Below, piece by piece: positions 36,810 through 53,655 of a stretch of DNA of 64,000 bases. The position numbers and the translations under genes were made by a program. Source of the stretch: Corydoras sp. C115. Taxonomy: Eukaryota; Chordata; Actinopteri; Siluriformes; Callichthyidae. How positions within the stretch are numbered: position 1 is the stretch's first letter; the number at the start of each line of letters is the position of its first letter. The notes under the pieces were generated by a model. The model was given only the letters and a program-made list of their open reading frames with translations. It did no database searches and had not been told where the DNA came from. Location of the stretch: assembly GCA_019802505.1 (NCBI GenBank), contig JAFMOC010000025.1, forward strand, positions 1,297,001-1,361,000, written 5' to 3'.

Positions 36810-39043
36810 AATGCAACCTAATAAATAATGTGACATGGAAACATAAGATGACATAACCGACAGAAGGTGAATAAGACATGAAAACCAACAACAGCAACCT
36901 AGCTTGTGATAAATGAAAATAATTGAAGATAGTGATATTAACAGTAATGAACTATAGTAATGATTAACAGTAATGATCCAGCGCAACAACAAAACAAACA
37001 AAATTAATGTAACAAAAGTGGAAAGAGTCATTAGCAAGAGCGCACAATAAAATGCTCCTGAAGGTACCAACCTCCCCCAATAAAAGGAGTGCCAAGAACA
37101 AAAGAGGCTGTTATGGGCCTTGAGGCAAAATGTACATGATGGAAGTAACTCCCAAAGACCAATCAATGGGTGGTACTGTATGTAAACCACAGTCTTGGTG
37201 TCAAAATTCAAAAAGCACCATCATGTGTAAACCAGGGTGTTGTCCAGAGTAACAGTGGTTACTGTATAGGTGATATATTTGCTGGGATGTGTGTAGTACT
37301 ACAAATAAGCTTTTTAACCTGATGCAATGGGAAAATTTTTGTGTCATGGGAGTGGTTTGAATAATTGAAAACTGCTTGGGAATGGAGCAGAGCCAAGGAC
37401 ATGCAGAAGTTAATTGACACACCTACTGGAGGTTCTGCTAATGGTCTGCTAAGATGTAGTATGAAGGGAAAATTACCAGTAACAGAAACACAGTGGCATC
37501 ACTGGACAAACTATGACAGACAGTGCCAACAGTTACACCAACCAGACTAATTCAATCACTTAATAAAGCCCATCCCTGTCTCTGATCCTTATTATGTCCC
37601 CATGTGACTATTTAATTAATGCATTAGACAATACCCATGTTAGTAAAGGTTGCAAATGTTACAGTACTTAATAAATAAATAAATAAATAAATAAATTGCT
37701 TTCCGGTTTGTATCAACAGACTGTCTGCCAACTTCATATTAATACACATAGTTTTGTAATAGGAAGTCAAACAAGCACACATTGTTATTGTAGTTATAAC
37801 AGTAAGTTGCTGACACATTCGGTCATTTTTTCTATAAAATCATTCTTTTGCATATTGTTACTCATTGGTGAATTATCACCTATGCCTCTGCTAGTGGGCA
37901 CAAATGCGTTTACTTTACCAGTGGTGTCTTTGATGAAGTGCACTGGATCTGGAGAGCCTGAACCCGATCTTGCATCATCTCTGACTGGATTAGCAAGGGC
38001 AGATTGTTGCCATATGCGGCATAGCTCTCTGCTTCCGTCTTGATGTTGCTTTCAAACCTAATGCTTATTGCTAGGAGTGACAGTGAGATTGAGAAGAGTC
38101 TATTTAACAACATGACAATGAATGACCCTTATGCGACATGCTGTAATGTTAATGAATACAACAGATCAAATGAAACATCTAAAGAAAATAAATAAGATAA
38201 ATGTGATTTTTTTTTGTTGTTGCTGCTGGTTTATTTATCCCTCTTAAGGTATATCCTAAGTGTGGAAATGCATTAGCATGTTGTAACAAAGGGTATAACA
38301 AATGAGATGGCTAGCTTTGAACTGGCTGACCACATCGGCCTGCAGAAGAGAAAGAGACATTCACATGTGGCAGCAATAAAACGTCCACTCCCCCTCTTTC
38401 TCTGAGACATGTGGGGGACAGAGAATTCCTGCTGCACTCATTAAAGACGTAAAAATATAAATAAATAAAATAAATAAACTCACTTGTCACAGATAAGACG
38501 ATATCAATGTGTGTGCATATCAGAATGTGATTCTGATTTGAGCATAGTTAAGCACATATTCTTACAAAACTTATTTAGGTAAAGTTATGTTTCTACGCAT
38601 CTATTCTCTTTATTATCCACCTGCCATATAGAGAGGTAGGCAGGTAGTACTTAGGTATCGGATGTTTTTCAGCACTGCAGAGACACAGATTTGGTAGGGG
38701 TTTGTAGGTGTGGGTTGTGGAGGTACAAGTGGTAAAGCAAAACTGTTGCTGTAGTTTTTAAACACTGTGCTCAAGCCGTGTAAACTTTTTAAGAAGAGTT
38801 ACCTTACTGCTGTATGTCAGAAACCGTAACTTATTTGCAGCTGCACCATTGGGATAAGTCAACTTGTAATTACTCAACAGTGCTTACAGGATGCTGTTGA
38901 GTGGATGCAGGTGGCTAAAATTATTAGTTCGTGGATTATTTCAGTTGAATAGTGTTGAAGATGTATGACAACCACAATTTCACTGTAGCACTAAGAATAC
39001 CTCAGTATTGAAGAACACTTCAGTACTGAGAATAATTCATTCC

Positions 39044-39046
<3 letters not shown>
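36810..39046. other. No gene recognised
   Basis: Contains an (AAAT)n run at 37672-37694. The 142-codon minus frame at 36783-37211 overlaps the SINE end and is a leucine/serine-rich chance frame. The segment 37860-38050 is somewhat more complex. Confidence 0.35.

Positions 39047-39114
<68 letters not shown>
39047..39114. repeat. (AT)n microsatellite abutting a Tc1 element
   Basis: 68 bp of pure AT. It directly joins the inside of a Tc1 terminal repeat (next entry), so the outermost part of that repeat is missing. Confidence 0.95.
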
Positions 39115-39121
<7 letters not shown>

Positions 39122-40048
39122 GCCTGTAATTGACATCACAGGTACACCTCAACTATAGAGACAAAATGAGAAACAAAATTCAGAAAATCACATTGTATGA
39201 TTTTTAAACAATTTATTCACATGTAATGGTGGAAAATAAGTATTTGGTCAATAACCAAAATTCATTATAATACTTTGTTTTATATCCTTTGTTGGCAATG
39301 CGGTTGAGATGTGCAGACTGGCTAGGCCATTCCAGGACCTTGAAATGCTTCTTACAAAGCCACTCCTTTGTTGCCCTGGCAGAGCGCTTGGGATCATTGT
39401 TGTGATGAAAGACCCAGCCATGTTTCATCTTCAATGCCCTTGCTGATGGAAGGAGGTTTTCACTCAAAATCTCACAATACATGGCCCCATTTATTCTTTC
39501 ATGCACATGGACCAGTCGTCCTGGTCCCTTTGCAGAGACACAACCTCAAAGCATGATGTTGCCACCCCCATGCTTCACAGTTGGTATGGTGTTGTTTGGA
39601 TGCATCTCAGCATTCACTCTCCTCCAAATACGACAAGTTGTGTTTGTACAAACACTCCTACTTTGGTTTCAGCTGACCAAAAGACATACTCCCAATACTC
39701 TTCCGGAACATCCAAATTCCAAATTCTCTCTATCAAACCTCGGCCACACCCGGATATGTACCTGCTTAAGCAGTCTGGCACTGCAAGATCTGAGAGTTCC
39801 TAGCGGCGTAGTGTGTTACTGATGGTAGCCTTTGTAACACTGGTCCCAGCTTTCTGCAGGTCATTCACGAGGTCCCCCCATGTGATTCTGGGATTTTTTA
39901 GCTCACTCTTGTGATCAGTTTGACCCCACGGGCTGAGATCATGCGTGGAGCTACTGATCTAGGGAGATTAGCAGTGGTATTGTAGGTCTTCCATTTTCTG
40001 ATTATTGCTCCCACAGTTGATTTCTTCACACCGAGCTGCTTGCCTAGG
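39115..40048 (-). pseudogene. Tc1-like transposon B (transposase pseudogene, 5' end missing)
   Basis: On the minus strand, from right to left, it holds part of the N-terminal paired-like helix-turn-helix (residues like GKQLGVKKSTVGAIIRKWK), then the rest of a Tc1 transposase with stops and shifts, then the conserved VLEWPSQS stretch. The sequence jumps from there to the final ANKGYKTKYY, so the NPIENLW segment with the last catalytic Glu of the DDE triad is deleted. At 39115-39250 is the inner part of a long terminal inverted repeat (contains aataagtatttggtc). The element cannot encode an active enzyme. Confidence 0.85.
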
Positions 40049-41025
40049 CCACTGCAACACCTTGATCTTCTCCCTCTTAAACCAGGCCTTGGGTTTCTTG
40101 GCCATGTGCTTGGCGTCGTTGTCCTGTTGGAAGATGATATCTTAAGATCCTTGATGGAGGAGCAGAGGTTCTTAGTCCAAATCTCCAGGTAGGCTGTGCT
40201 AACCATCTTCATGTGGATGAGAACCAGATGGCCAGGCCCCTTGGCTGAGAAGCTGCCTCACAGCATGATGCTGGCACCATCATGCTTGACTGTAAGGATG
40301 GTATTCTTGGGTTCATGTGCAGTGCCATGCAGTTGCCAAATGTCCCGGTGTGGGTGTGGTCTCAGATTAGAGACCCTCAAACAAGTCTGCCTCAGAGTCC
40401 TTCAAGTGATCATGAGCAAACTGTAGACAAGCCTTGACATGACGCTTTGAAAGTAAAGGTAACTTATGGGCTTGCCCGGAATGGAGACCATTGCTGTGGA
40501 GTATGTTACTTATATCATTGATGGAAACCAATGTCCCCACCGACATGAGATCTTCCCAGAGCGCCCTCCTTGTTATCCTTGGGTCAGCTTGGACCGTTCG
40601 GATAAACCTATCCTTGGCGTAGGAGGAAACTTTGAAAGGCTGTTCAGACCATGAAAGGTTAACAGTAGTTCCATAAGCCTTGCACTTCCAGATGATGCTC
40701 CCAACGATGGAGACAGGTAGGCCCAACTCCTTTGAAAGGGTTTTGTACCCCTTATCAGCCTTGGGACCTTCCACGATTGTGTATCTGATGGCCTTGAAAT
40801 GCTCCTTAGACTTTTACCATGTATTAATGCTGTTCACAAGTTTGGGGAGGGGCTTTTATAGTCTGAAAATGCAGGGGAAAAAACTGATAATTAATCCAAG
40901 CATGTGAAGCTCATTGCTCTTTATGCCTCAATTACTTCTTAATACTTGATTGAACCAAACATAATTCTGGTGGTTTGGGGGGGTTGAATAATAATTGACC
41001 CTCTGATTAAACTTTTCACAATTTA
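40043..41025 (-). pseudogene. Tc1-like transposon A (transposase pseudogene, 3' end missing)
   Basis: A different Tc1 family in the same orientation. The minus strand at 40774-40367 is an open frame covering the N-terminal DNA-binding part (GYKTLSKELG... SIIWK... then FKVSSYAKDRF... GLHSGQAHKLPLLSKRHVKACLQFAHDHL). The first catalytic region (normally DET) is damaged, and stops follow. The sequence ends within the LQWP motif just before the catalytic Glu segment, where element B begins. Its 5' terminal region (40860-41025) contains a Tc1-type AT-rich repeat with tgaataataattgacc. Confidence 0.85.
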
Positions 41026-41045
41026 AAAAAATAACATTATAACAA

Positions 41046-41399
41046 GGCGGCACGGTGGCTTAGTGGTTAGCACGTTCGCCTCTCAGCGCTAGGGATTCCC
41101 GGTTCGAATCCCCATCTGGGTGGAGTTTCCATGTTCTCCCCGTGTCTGCGTGGGTTTCCTCCGGGTTCTCCAGTTTCCTCCCACAGTCCAAAAACATGGA
41201 TCAAGTCAATTGAATTCTCAAAATTGCCCCATATAGAGTGTGTTTGAGTGAGTGAGTGAGTGTGTGCCCAGCGATGGATTGGCGCCCTGTCCTGGGTCTA
41301 TCTGCCCAGCGCCCGAAACGTTCTCCCCTGGATGGGCATGGGGAACCCCACCGCGACCCTAATAGAGGATAAAAGCGGGAGATAATGAATAAATGAATG
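41046..41399 (+). mobile_element. SINE-1 copy 14, full length, best-preserved copy
   Basis: Complete 354-bp copy beginning ggcggcacggtggcttagtgg, with intact A box (tggcttagtgg), B box (ggttcgaatcc), central body, gtctatctg and gcgggagata markers and a GAAT-type tail. The perfect 13-bp target duplication aacattataacaa is at 41033-41045 and 41400-41412. It is close to the apparent consensus, so it is a good reference for the family and among the youngest insertions here. It sits within 25 bp of the outer end of Tc1 element A. Confidence 0.97.
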
Positions 41400-41437
41400 A
41401 ACATTATAACAAAGAAATAACATTTTTGCTGCAGTGC

Positions 41438-41624
<187 letters not shown>

Positions 41625-42524
41625 CATATTATTTACATATTTTTGGCATAATATTATAGTACATCTTGGTAGATGTATGCTAATTGAGTTATAATGTGTA
41701 TAATTAAGATAAAATAAAATGTGGTTTATTGTTCAGTTTTGTTCTGTAATGATTTTATATGAAATATTTTTCACTCATAAGAAAATAATTAAAAAAAAAA
41801 AAAAAAAAAAGGAATGCCACAAAACTTAACAGCAACAAGGAAAATTGAGTTTTCTTACATGACAGCACAACACAAAGCCAAACATTCCAAGGGCCCTGAA
41901 GTGTTTGCACTTATAAGTGATAAAAACAGCAAAAACTACAATAAAACCCAAATGCCCAGTGGGTAGTCTCTTTTTTCCGCATGTAAGCAGACATCTGGCA
42001 TGATTATTTTGAGCTCTTCTGCTAATCCTTTGGAAATGTAAACTGGGTAAGAGAGTGTGCCAAATGGCTTTAGAGCAAGACTGTCTTTTGGACTTGCAGA
42101 AGACTTTAAATGAGTTTTCATAGCGACGTGTGTTACAGAATGCAGAGAGACAATTGTAATTAGTTTTTCAGGCTGTCACATTTACCATCATTATCCTTGT
42201 TTTTAGGCATGCCAAATTTACTTCAGAAATTCAACGGCGCCACCATATGTGTGCCGGATAGTGGCAAAATCTGTGCGTCATGTCTCCCAGTTGCTGTGCT
42301 GAGTATGTTATAGTGATACGATGGTGCTTGTGATGTTGTATGAAGCTCATCACCATGGCAATGGGTACAATTCAGGAATGCCATTGCCTCTGCTTAATCC
42401 ACTTGTTGGCGTCAGATGCCATGCGAGTCATCCCACACTCTAAACAATATGACTTTATTCTACAATCTGGGGCAAATGCAAATGCCTACTTAAATATAGC
42501 CAAAAAATAGTCTACACACAGGCA
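41625..42524. other. No gene recognised; complex island 42170-42460
   Basis: A20 run at 41791. The segment 42170-42460 is repeat-free and more GC-rich (includes ttcaacggcgccaccatatg and ttggcgtcagatgcc) and is a candidate conserved non-coding element. Confidence 0.28.
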
Positions 42525-44420
<1,896 letters not shown>

Positions 44421-44423
44421 AAG

Positions 44424-44735
44424 GGATGGTCGTGGGTAAGGGGTTTCCCATTCCCAACCAGGGGAGAACGTTTCAGGCACTGGGCAGATATGCTCAGTAC
44501 AGGGTGTCTATCTATGACTGGACACACACTCATACAGACACAAAAAAAACACACCCTATAAGGGGCAATTTGGAGCATTCAATTTACCTTGATCCATGTT
44601 TTTGGACTGTGGGAGGAAACCAGTGAACCCAGAGGAAACCCATGCGGACATAGGGATAACATGAATCCTCCAGCCAGATTGGGAATCCCCAGCGCTGAGA
44701 GGCGAACATGCTAACCACTCAGCCACCGTGCTGCC
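44424..44735 (-). mobile_element. SINE-1 copy 15, diverged, tail missing
   Basis: Minus-strand copy from the head (agccaccgtgctgcc) to the ggggaatggg region. The GAAT/GGAT tail cannot be read. Many substitutions. No target duplication is visible. Confidence 0.85.
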
Positions 44736-46879
44736 AGATGACTAACTCAAATTAACTTTTATTTTGACACCACACATCATATTAAATACACAGAACCTGG
44801 ATTTTATCGGACTACTGTCCTTGTAGTCCTGCTAGGATGTCACTACAAAGACCATTATATACCTTCAGAGGGTTTTTTATTTAACACAATCAGTTTTACA
44901 ATTTTTAGGAAAATGAACACCTGGTATTTATACAATCTGTATATTGGCATCCTCCACTGTTAATGCTGTCCGGTCACTTAAGTGGACTTAACGAGTCCTC
45001 CACTGAGCCTCAGAAATCACAAGGTTTATTCCTTAAAAACCTCCAACAATAGGGAATTTTTCCTTTCCACAATTATTTTGGCCAGCTAGTGTACAATATC
45101 ATGGTAAATTATCATTTAAATTACCTATTAAGCTGTTTTAAGTTACACATTTATGTTTGCAAATGCTTGGAAGCATCTTACCATCCAATCTATTTCAACA
45201 CATAATGCAATTAGAGATGTTTTTAAAATATGGAGAGCATTTTCATAATGATTTCAATATTTTCTGCAATCTACCGAGTTAAAGATGATAAAGCTTGTAT
45301 TTATTTGTAGCCTTTAAAATTGTTTTCTGATGTAATATTGGAAAATGCCCAGATATAGTTTAATATTCTTATTTACAAAGTTTATCATTTCATCCTTAAA
45401 TTAAATAAGAAGTTTTAATTTATTAACGTGTGACTTATGAAGGTATGAAATACAATTTATAATGCCTATATTGACTACAAAGTCTAGCAAAACACAAGAC
45501 ACAGCAGTGATAACTACCTACCTGCTTAGTATTTTAGTATCTGCTACACATTTCACTCTACTCCACTGTGGAATTATCATTAAGGCTGTTTGTCTTGGCA
45601 CAGTACTCTGCATTAAGGAAGTTTAAGTCAGTGGATGTAGCCAGATACTTTGCTAAAAAAGAATAATACAAATACAGTACAACACAAATACAAAATAATT
45701 TTAAAAAATGATAACTAAATGTCATGCAAGAAAAATTATTCATAAAAATTTCATAAAAATCAGATACACTATATATGTTCAAACATACTTGGACAACTTT
45801 ACATTGCATTTACAGGATTATTGTGGTCATTTTTATTTAGAGCTAAAAACAATTCAAGCAGTGTTCTCAGAGGTGTACTGTAGTCTTTTACGTCCTACAG
45901 TATAAAGATAACTGTTTGAGAATGTAAACTTAAAGTTTATTCTGGGTTAAAAGCTACAGTGGCTTGTAGAGCACAACAAGAAAACATGCAAAAAGACAAA
46001 ACAATATATAACACATGCACCTCACATACACAGCACTAAAGTGTTTTAATACTTGATGACACTTGAAAGTAATAAACACACCTGGACTCATCATTATTAG
46101 TATTTAATTTAAACAATTTAAACATTAAAATCTATTTCTCACTGCTTAAATCCCTTTATGTGGTATACCTTGTAGTGTTATGTCAAATATAACACACCAT
46201 ACATTCTTTTAACTGTATGTGATATATTCAGACATGCTTTTGTAAACATATTAGTAAACTTATGAACTGCACCTCTTTATGTAAAATACAAAAATGTGAT
46301 ATGGAGGCTATACAAAATCAAGCCATATACACCCCAAACAAATTCCCATATTATTATTTTCAGCATTAATGAAAACATCACTGTCATTTATTGGTTTTGT
46401 TCTAATTTTTCAGCATTAAATAGGACAATGTATTAAACCATTGGGCAATGATAGCCTTAATACTTTTTGGAGGGTTTTTCTCCATCACTGTGGTGTGTAT
46501 TTTTTTTAAATTTGTATCTCTACAGTATTTCAGATTAGTAAGTGTTTTTGGATGAGAAAGCCTGGCATCAAAATGATGTTCAAACTCTAAAGGTAGTGAG
46601 GTAAGATCAGGTTCTGACCTTAGAACAAATCATCATTAACATTAGTATGTATTCAAAAAAAGAAAGTCCCTTTTGAGTCTTCTTTAAATTCATGCCTCTT
46701 CTATATAATGTTTAAAATCTGCATGCACTGACATTGTTAGAAACTACAAATTCAAGATCTGGCCACAAACAGAAAACAAGAAATCTGTATGTTAAACTAT
46801 ATAGGTACCAAAACTAAACTAAACCTTGTTTGAAAACCAAGAAAATCCAGTAATAATAAATACATTTTTTATAAGTGCA
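44736..46879. other. No gene recognised
   Basis: AT-rich single-copy-looking DNA without repeats that I recognise. Confidence 0.4.
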
Positions 46880-47330
46880 ACTTCTTCAGATGTAACAGAT
46901 GGAGAGGATGGTCAGCACATAGTCCTAATGTAAGTGAATAAGAATGATATTCATCCCAGATGTGATGCAATCTAGCCGTCACAGAGCAGGGGTGCTGTAT
47001 ATACTCTCAAAATCCTCTCCATTAATCCTGACATCTGAGGTCTCTGACTGTGGCACTACATGCAATCCATCTACAACTCTATTAATAATAGTGCGAGTAA
47101 GAGATGTGGTTCATGGAGACCCCAGAGTGGCCTTAATCAGCTCCCCGCATTTCTATACAGTGCAGAAAATAAGCTGCCCATGGAGAGCTTTATGTGGATT
47201 CTACTTGTCAGACCTACTATTAATATGAAATACAACTTAATTGCAGCAAGCTATATATGAACCTGCTGCTCATCTGCTGCCCAAGGTCTTTGGCAGATGG
47301 TGAAAGATCATTCTATTCTTTTAATTTTAA
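46880..47330. other. Complex island (candidate conserved non-coding element)
   Basis: Repeat-free stretch with a mixed composition and a plus frame (46944-47228) that shows no recognisable domain. Confidence 0.27.
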
Positions 47331-47624
47331 ATTACAGCGTCTACTTGGAATGCACATTCAGGAAAACTCTCCTAAAAGACAGAGCTTGTGTCTCATGCCA
47401 AATGTGGTGGTAAGCGGAGTTGTCTAGTAGTTACAGGCTATAGTCACATATTAAGCTGCATTGTTAATTTTTTTTATTTTAATCAGATTTGAATGATTTA
47501 CATTCATATAAGTAATTAAACATATCTATTTGTACTCTGAACATGCCTGCTTAATAGCAAGTATGTGATATAATACATAACACATATGTACATACCCAAA
47601 AGTATTGGAAAGCATCTCTAAATA

Positions 47625-47771
47625 TCCATCAATCCATCATCTTCCATCTTATCCTCTACTAGGGTCTGGGGGGGGGGTCCCCCATGCCCATCCAGGCGAG
47701 AACATTTCAGGCGCTCGGTAGATACACCCAGGACAGGGCGCCAACCCACCACTGGTCACACACTCAACACA

Positions 47772-47831
<60 letters not shown>

Positions 47832-47932
47832 CGCTTGGCAATTTGGAGAATTGAATTGACCTTGATCCATGTTTTTGGACTGTGGGAGGAAACCGCAGAA
47901 CCCGGAGTAAACCCACAATTAAACTCCACCTG
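47625..47932 (-). mobile_element. SINE-1 copy 16, head lost
   Basis: Minus-strand copy from a GGAT-type tail (atccatcaatccatcatctt) through the body; it stops at the gtttaattgtgg region so the tRNA-like head is missing. The internal CA/TG stretch of the SINE has expanded to more than 50 bp (47773-47827). A G9 run occurs near 47669. Confidence 0.88.
47773..47827. repeat. (CA)n expansion inside SINE-1 copy 16
   Basis: The short gtgtgtgtgtgagtg segment present in the body of every SINE-1 copy is here a pure CA/TG microsatellite. Confidence 0.9.
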
Positions 47933-49601
<1,669 letters not shown>

Positions 49602-50562
49602 AGACAAATTAATTAATATATTTAATAGAAATCATACACTGTACATGCGCCACTACCAAATGAGGCTGACTAGTCATTTCTATTATGAGCATAAATTATA
49701 TACTGCAAAGAGATTTTCAGATCTATACATGTAATTTGTTTTCAATTTACACATGAAAATTCAATTAAAAATGCAGCCAAATTGATATTACAATTTTCAC
49801 AGGCTGACATTACAATAGTGAATAGACAATATCCAGTCAGTAGCCACAATGCAGACTGTAGCTAAATTTAATCTTGATTTAGTGGAAATGAATTAATTAA
49901 ATTTAGTTAAAAATTATTATTTTTAGATATTATTTTATTTGGGTAATATTTCTTTGAACTTTGACTTAAGATATTTATGCAATTTGTAAAATTTGGCTTA
50001 AAGTGACATTTTCTTGTGATCCTGCTTGATACTGCTGTATGTGTGTAATGTTAATGTATTCCTTTGGAATGCATATGTACACACAGAGACATGCAATTCA
50101 TAAGCTTGCAGGTGTGTATAGGTTTGAATGCATTTATAGTCTTGTTTGCCTTTTATTTTGTATGTAAACACAATGTTAAATCTGATTTAATCTCTCAGTA
50201 TGTATGTATGAGTGTACTCAAGTCTAGATGCTATATTTATAAATGCATGATGCCTGGAGCTCTAGATACATAAATCACAGCTGCTGCCCTTCTGTAACCT
50301 GATGTACATCCATAGGCCAAAAATGTACAGGTCAGGGTTAGAGAGGAGTACTGGCATGTGTGATTGGAGCGGGAAAACGGAATTTGATATCATGAGCCAA
50401 ATCACATTCTATCTGTGTACCAAATTTATTGTGTTGAAAATCAGAGCAGGGAGTCACAAAAAACACTTGTGTTGAGATTAATGTTGTGAATGGAGGCCTG
50501 TGAGGCTGCCCTTTATGGATGGATACACACATGCACCTTGAGACTAGAGCTAAGGATTACCT

Positions 50563-50565
<3 letters not shown>
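49602..50565. other. No gene recognised
   Basis: AT-rich. Slightly more complex around 50280-50530 but without a supported frame. Confidence 0.4.

Positions 50566-50637
<72 letters not shown>
50566..50637. repeat. (AC)36 microsatellite
   Basis: 72 bp of uninterrupted AC. Confidence 0.97.
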
Positions 50638-50641
<4 letters not shown>

Positions 50642-52160
50642 GTAATATCAAGATAAAAAGAACTGCAAAATGGCATTTTGGTTCAATAAAGATCACCCAT
50701 ACAAAATGTAATATAAATAAATTAAATCAACAGACTTCCTATTAATTTATTTATTTGGAAAAAAAAAATCAGACAGTAAAAGCTCTAAGATAAATGTTGA
50801 GTATCTATTTTAGAATATAACAAAAATTATGACTGACTTTTAAAAGATGCATTATGCAAACGATAAACTCCATGGAAGGTATTTAGATGATCCATACATA
50901 TTTGCTTATTAAACAATTCCATAAATTTTCAGCCATTTAATCGGGTTTAATATTTCCTGCAGTTTTATGCAAATTATGATCCATTAGCATAATCACATTT
51001 GACTATCATCCTTATAAAGCAAGTCAAGCATCTTTATAAAAATACATGTATATTAAAGCCATGCATTCAGATGTTAATGTTAGTAAATGTGCTGTGCACT
51101 GTGAAGGAATTAGAAAAATACACTGTGCTTTATGTGTGTTAGCTTTATGCATTAAAAAACAAATTAGAAAAATTAACGTGGAAAAGATGCCCATTTGCTT
51201 GGCTTGATGGGTCAAAACATTTACACTAGAATTGGTGTACTGAATGTTAAAATGAAAACTTTAAAAGTAAATATCTTTAAAAATGAAAATAAACTACGTA
51301 CCTATATAACCACATTACACAATTTGTATACTTCAGTCTAATAACAAGTGTAACAATATCACAAATGCATATATATATTTTTTTTCTAAAAGCAATTTAA
51401 TTGTAATGCATACAAACAAAATTAGAATATGATCCTTCAAAACAATTGTAAAATTGGGGTATGACAAATAATAATGAAAAATTGATAGCATATTTGAGTT
51501 AAAAATCTAATATTGGGTCATCATTTAGCACTTGCTTGTAATCTGAAAAAAAAAACAAAATCCAAAAAACTGAAAGTGTTATACCAATTATAGTGTTTAT
51601 TTAATATCTAATCTCAACACACTTGTTGTTAAACATTGAAAGCATAAAGTTAATTAAATTGACATTAAGGTAAAAAAAACCCGAAAGGAACCACCCAGAG
51701 TGTCAATTATGAGTGCAAAGCCAACATCTATCATAAAATGATGTGATGGGCATTTACCATAAATAAATTAATAAAAAAAAACTGTTTCTGGTATATCATG
51801 ATTATTTCAGAAGAACAATGCCATTTACCACCACAGTTGCTATGTATAAGACAAGTTGCCCAATAGTGTGTTGTCTCAATTGTCTACTATTCCTCTAAAT
51901 GATTCACCATATTAATAAGAAATGTGGACTGCAGGCAGGCAGGTTCAGGAGATATGCTCTACGTCTACAGTCACACTGCTGTTACTTTTGCAAATTAATG
52001 CCTGGTATTGTCCTACTACAAATAGACATGAAAGAAAAGACATCCCAAACACCAATATAGCCATCTACCTTTATAAAGTTCTAAAAATAGATAAATAAAG
52101 CTGAAAAGATTACAAAAAAATAGACATAGACACTGAAGAAAATTATTCTTTATCCAATTA
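50638..52160. other. No gene recognised
   Basis: AT-rich, no repeat identified. Confidence 0.4.
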
Positions 52161-52164
52161 TCCA

Positions 52165-52990
52165 TACACATCTGTGAGTGACAAAAGGTATGTGATTTAT
52201 TGCTTCCAATACCTGGTGTGTGCCCCTTTTCCAGCAAAATCTGCATTAAAGATTTCAAACGTTTAATTGTTTATTAGTTGACACACATTTTCTTGAACAT
52301 ATTCCCTTGTACACAACAGCTTTAACACTTTGTCGTTGGTATAACAGCGAAAAACATATTGTAAAATAATTTACTAATATACTTCAAAACTCATTGATTT
52401 ATTAATTAACCAAGCCATTCTGACCATAATGCAGCAAAACAGAGCCAAACCATGATACTACCACTACTGTTAGACTAAGTCTTTATGATGGAAATGGACA
52501 ATGTTTCCTACTTAATTAAAAAAGAGATCTACTTTAGGTAATATTTTTTGGCAGAGTAGCAGTTTTCTCGTTGTAACCCTGGCATGCTCACCATTGTTCT
52601 TCAGTTTTTCTGATGGTGGACTCATGAACATTTAAATTAGCCAATATAAAAATGCCTGTAGTTGCTTCAAGGTTACCGTGGGTATTTTCTTGCCTAAATA
52701 ACTTTTATACACATTGCTTTTAGTGTGAGTTCTGCTGGTTTACCATTATTGATAAGGGTTATAAATGTCCATTTCCTCATTTGTACACAAGCTGATTGAC
52801 TGTGGATTGTTGGGTCCAAACACTATAGAGATGGTTTTGTAATCTTTTGCAGCATAATGAACAAACTCTTCTTCTGTGGTTCTCAGAAACCTCTTGTGAT
52901 TGTGATATGATACACTTCTACAAACATGTTGAAAAGCTCAAAATGTCCTGTTTAAATGAAACTGTCGTTAATTTAATTTGGTTCTCTTCA
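52165..52990 (-). pseudogene. Degraded Tc1-like transposon (transposase pseudogene)
   Basis: Over about 820 bp it follows the reverse complement of a common fish Tc1-like element: a terminal segment with gagtgacaaaaggtatgtg, a middle segment around gcagcaaaacagagccaaaccatgatactacc (encoding the W-G-C/S-F-type region), a segment with ggtggactcatgaacatttaaattagcc, and the 5' end near 52860-52920. The former ATG position (gccATG) is mutated, several internal blocks are deleted, and no frame survives. It is the same element type as the relic at 33.6 kb. Confidence 0.72.
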
Positions 52991-53655
52991 TCAACATTCT
53001 AAAAAATTCAGTTATGCAGAAAAAAAAAAAATCTTAAGCATTAATAAACTTTTAAGTGCTACTGCTATGTCTCTGTCTTTATGAACAATACATTACATAT
53101 TTTATATTGAAAGACTTAGCTCATAAAATGTGATGGTCATGCACATTCAGTAGCGGTTCTGCTAGTGTTTTTTTTTTTTACTTAAAATTTCACCTTACTA
53201 CTTGAATTATTTCATGATTTTACACTGAGAAACATTGTTTTTTGTTTCCAATTCTCTCCTGCAGTTTGGCATAAAGTGGAAAATCTTTGGTAAAAATACT
53301 TTTTAAATTTAATCTTGATGACTTCTGTTGTAAAAAAAATTAATTAAACTGCTATTTGAGTAATGTTTCAGAACAGTGTTTAATATAACCTTTTCAAGTC
53401 ATATTTTGTTTGTTGTGATCATTGTGAGTGTGCTTTATATTTGGATACTCCAGTTAGTCTTGTTATCGAAAACACACATTTTTTTTTTCTTTTACACTTC
53501 TTTGCATTATTACAAAGTATCTTTTAAGTTGCAACAACAACCTGTTAATTTAAATTTGTAGCTTTTATTAGGTCAGAATTCATCTTATCAAGTTTATTTC
53601 TAGCCCACTTTACTAAATAAACTTTTACTGTTATGTTTGGTATTTATAGAACTAG
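52991..53655. other. No gene recognised
   Basis: T-rich and A-rich runs; nothing recognised. Confidence 0.4.

Noticed and set aside
36783..37211. 142-codon minus-strand frame
   Set aside because: Ends inside a SINE, is rich in Leu/Ser/Phe as random AT-rich frames are, and has no recognisable domain.
39898..40212. Novel 104-residue protein across the Tc1 junction
   Set aside because: It joins an out-of-frame part of transposon A to part of transposon B; a by-product of the fusion.
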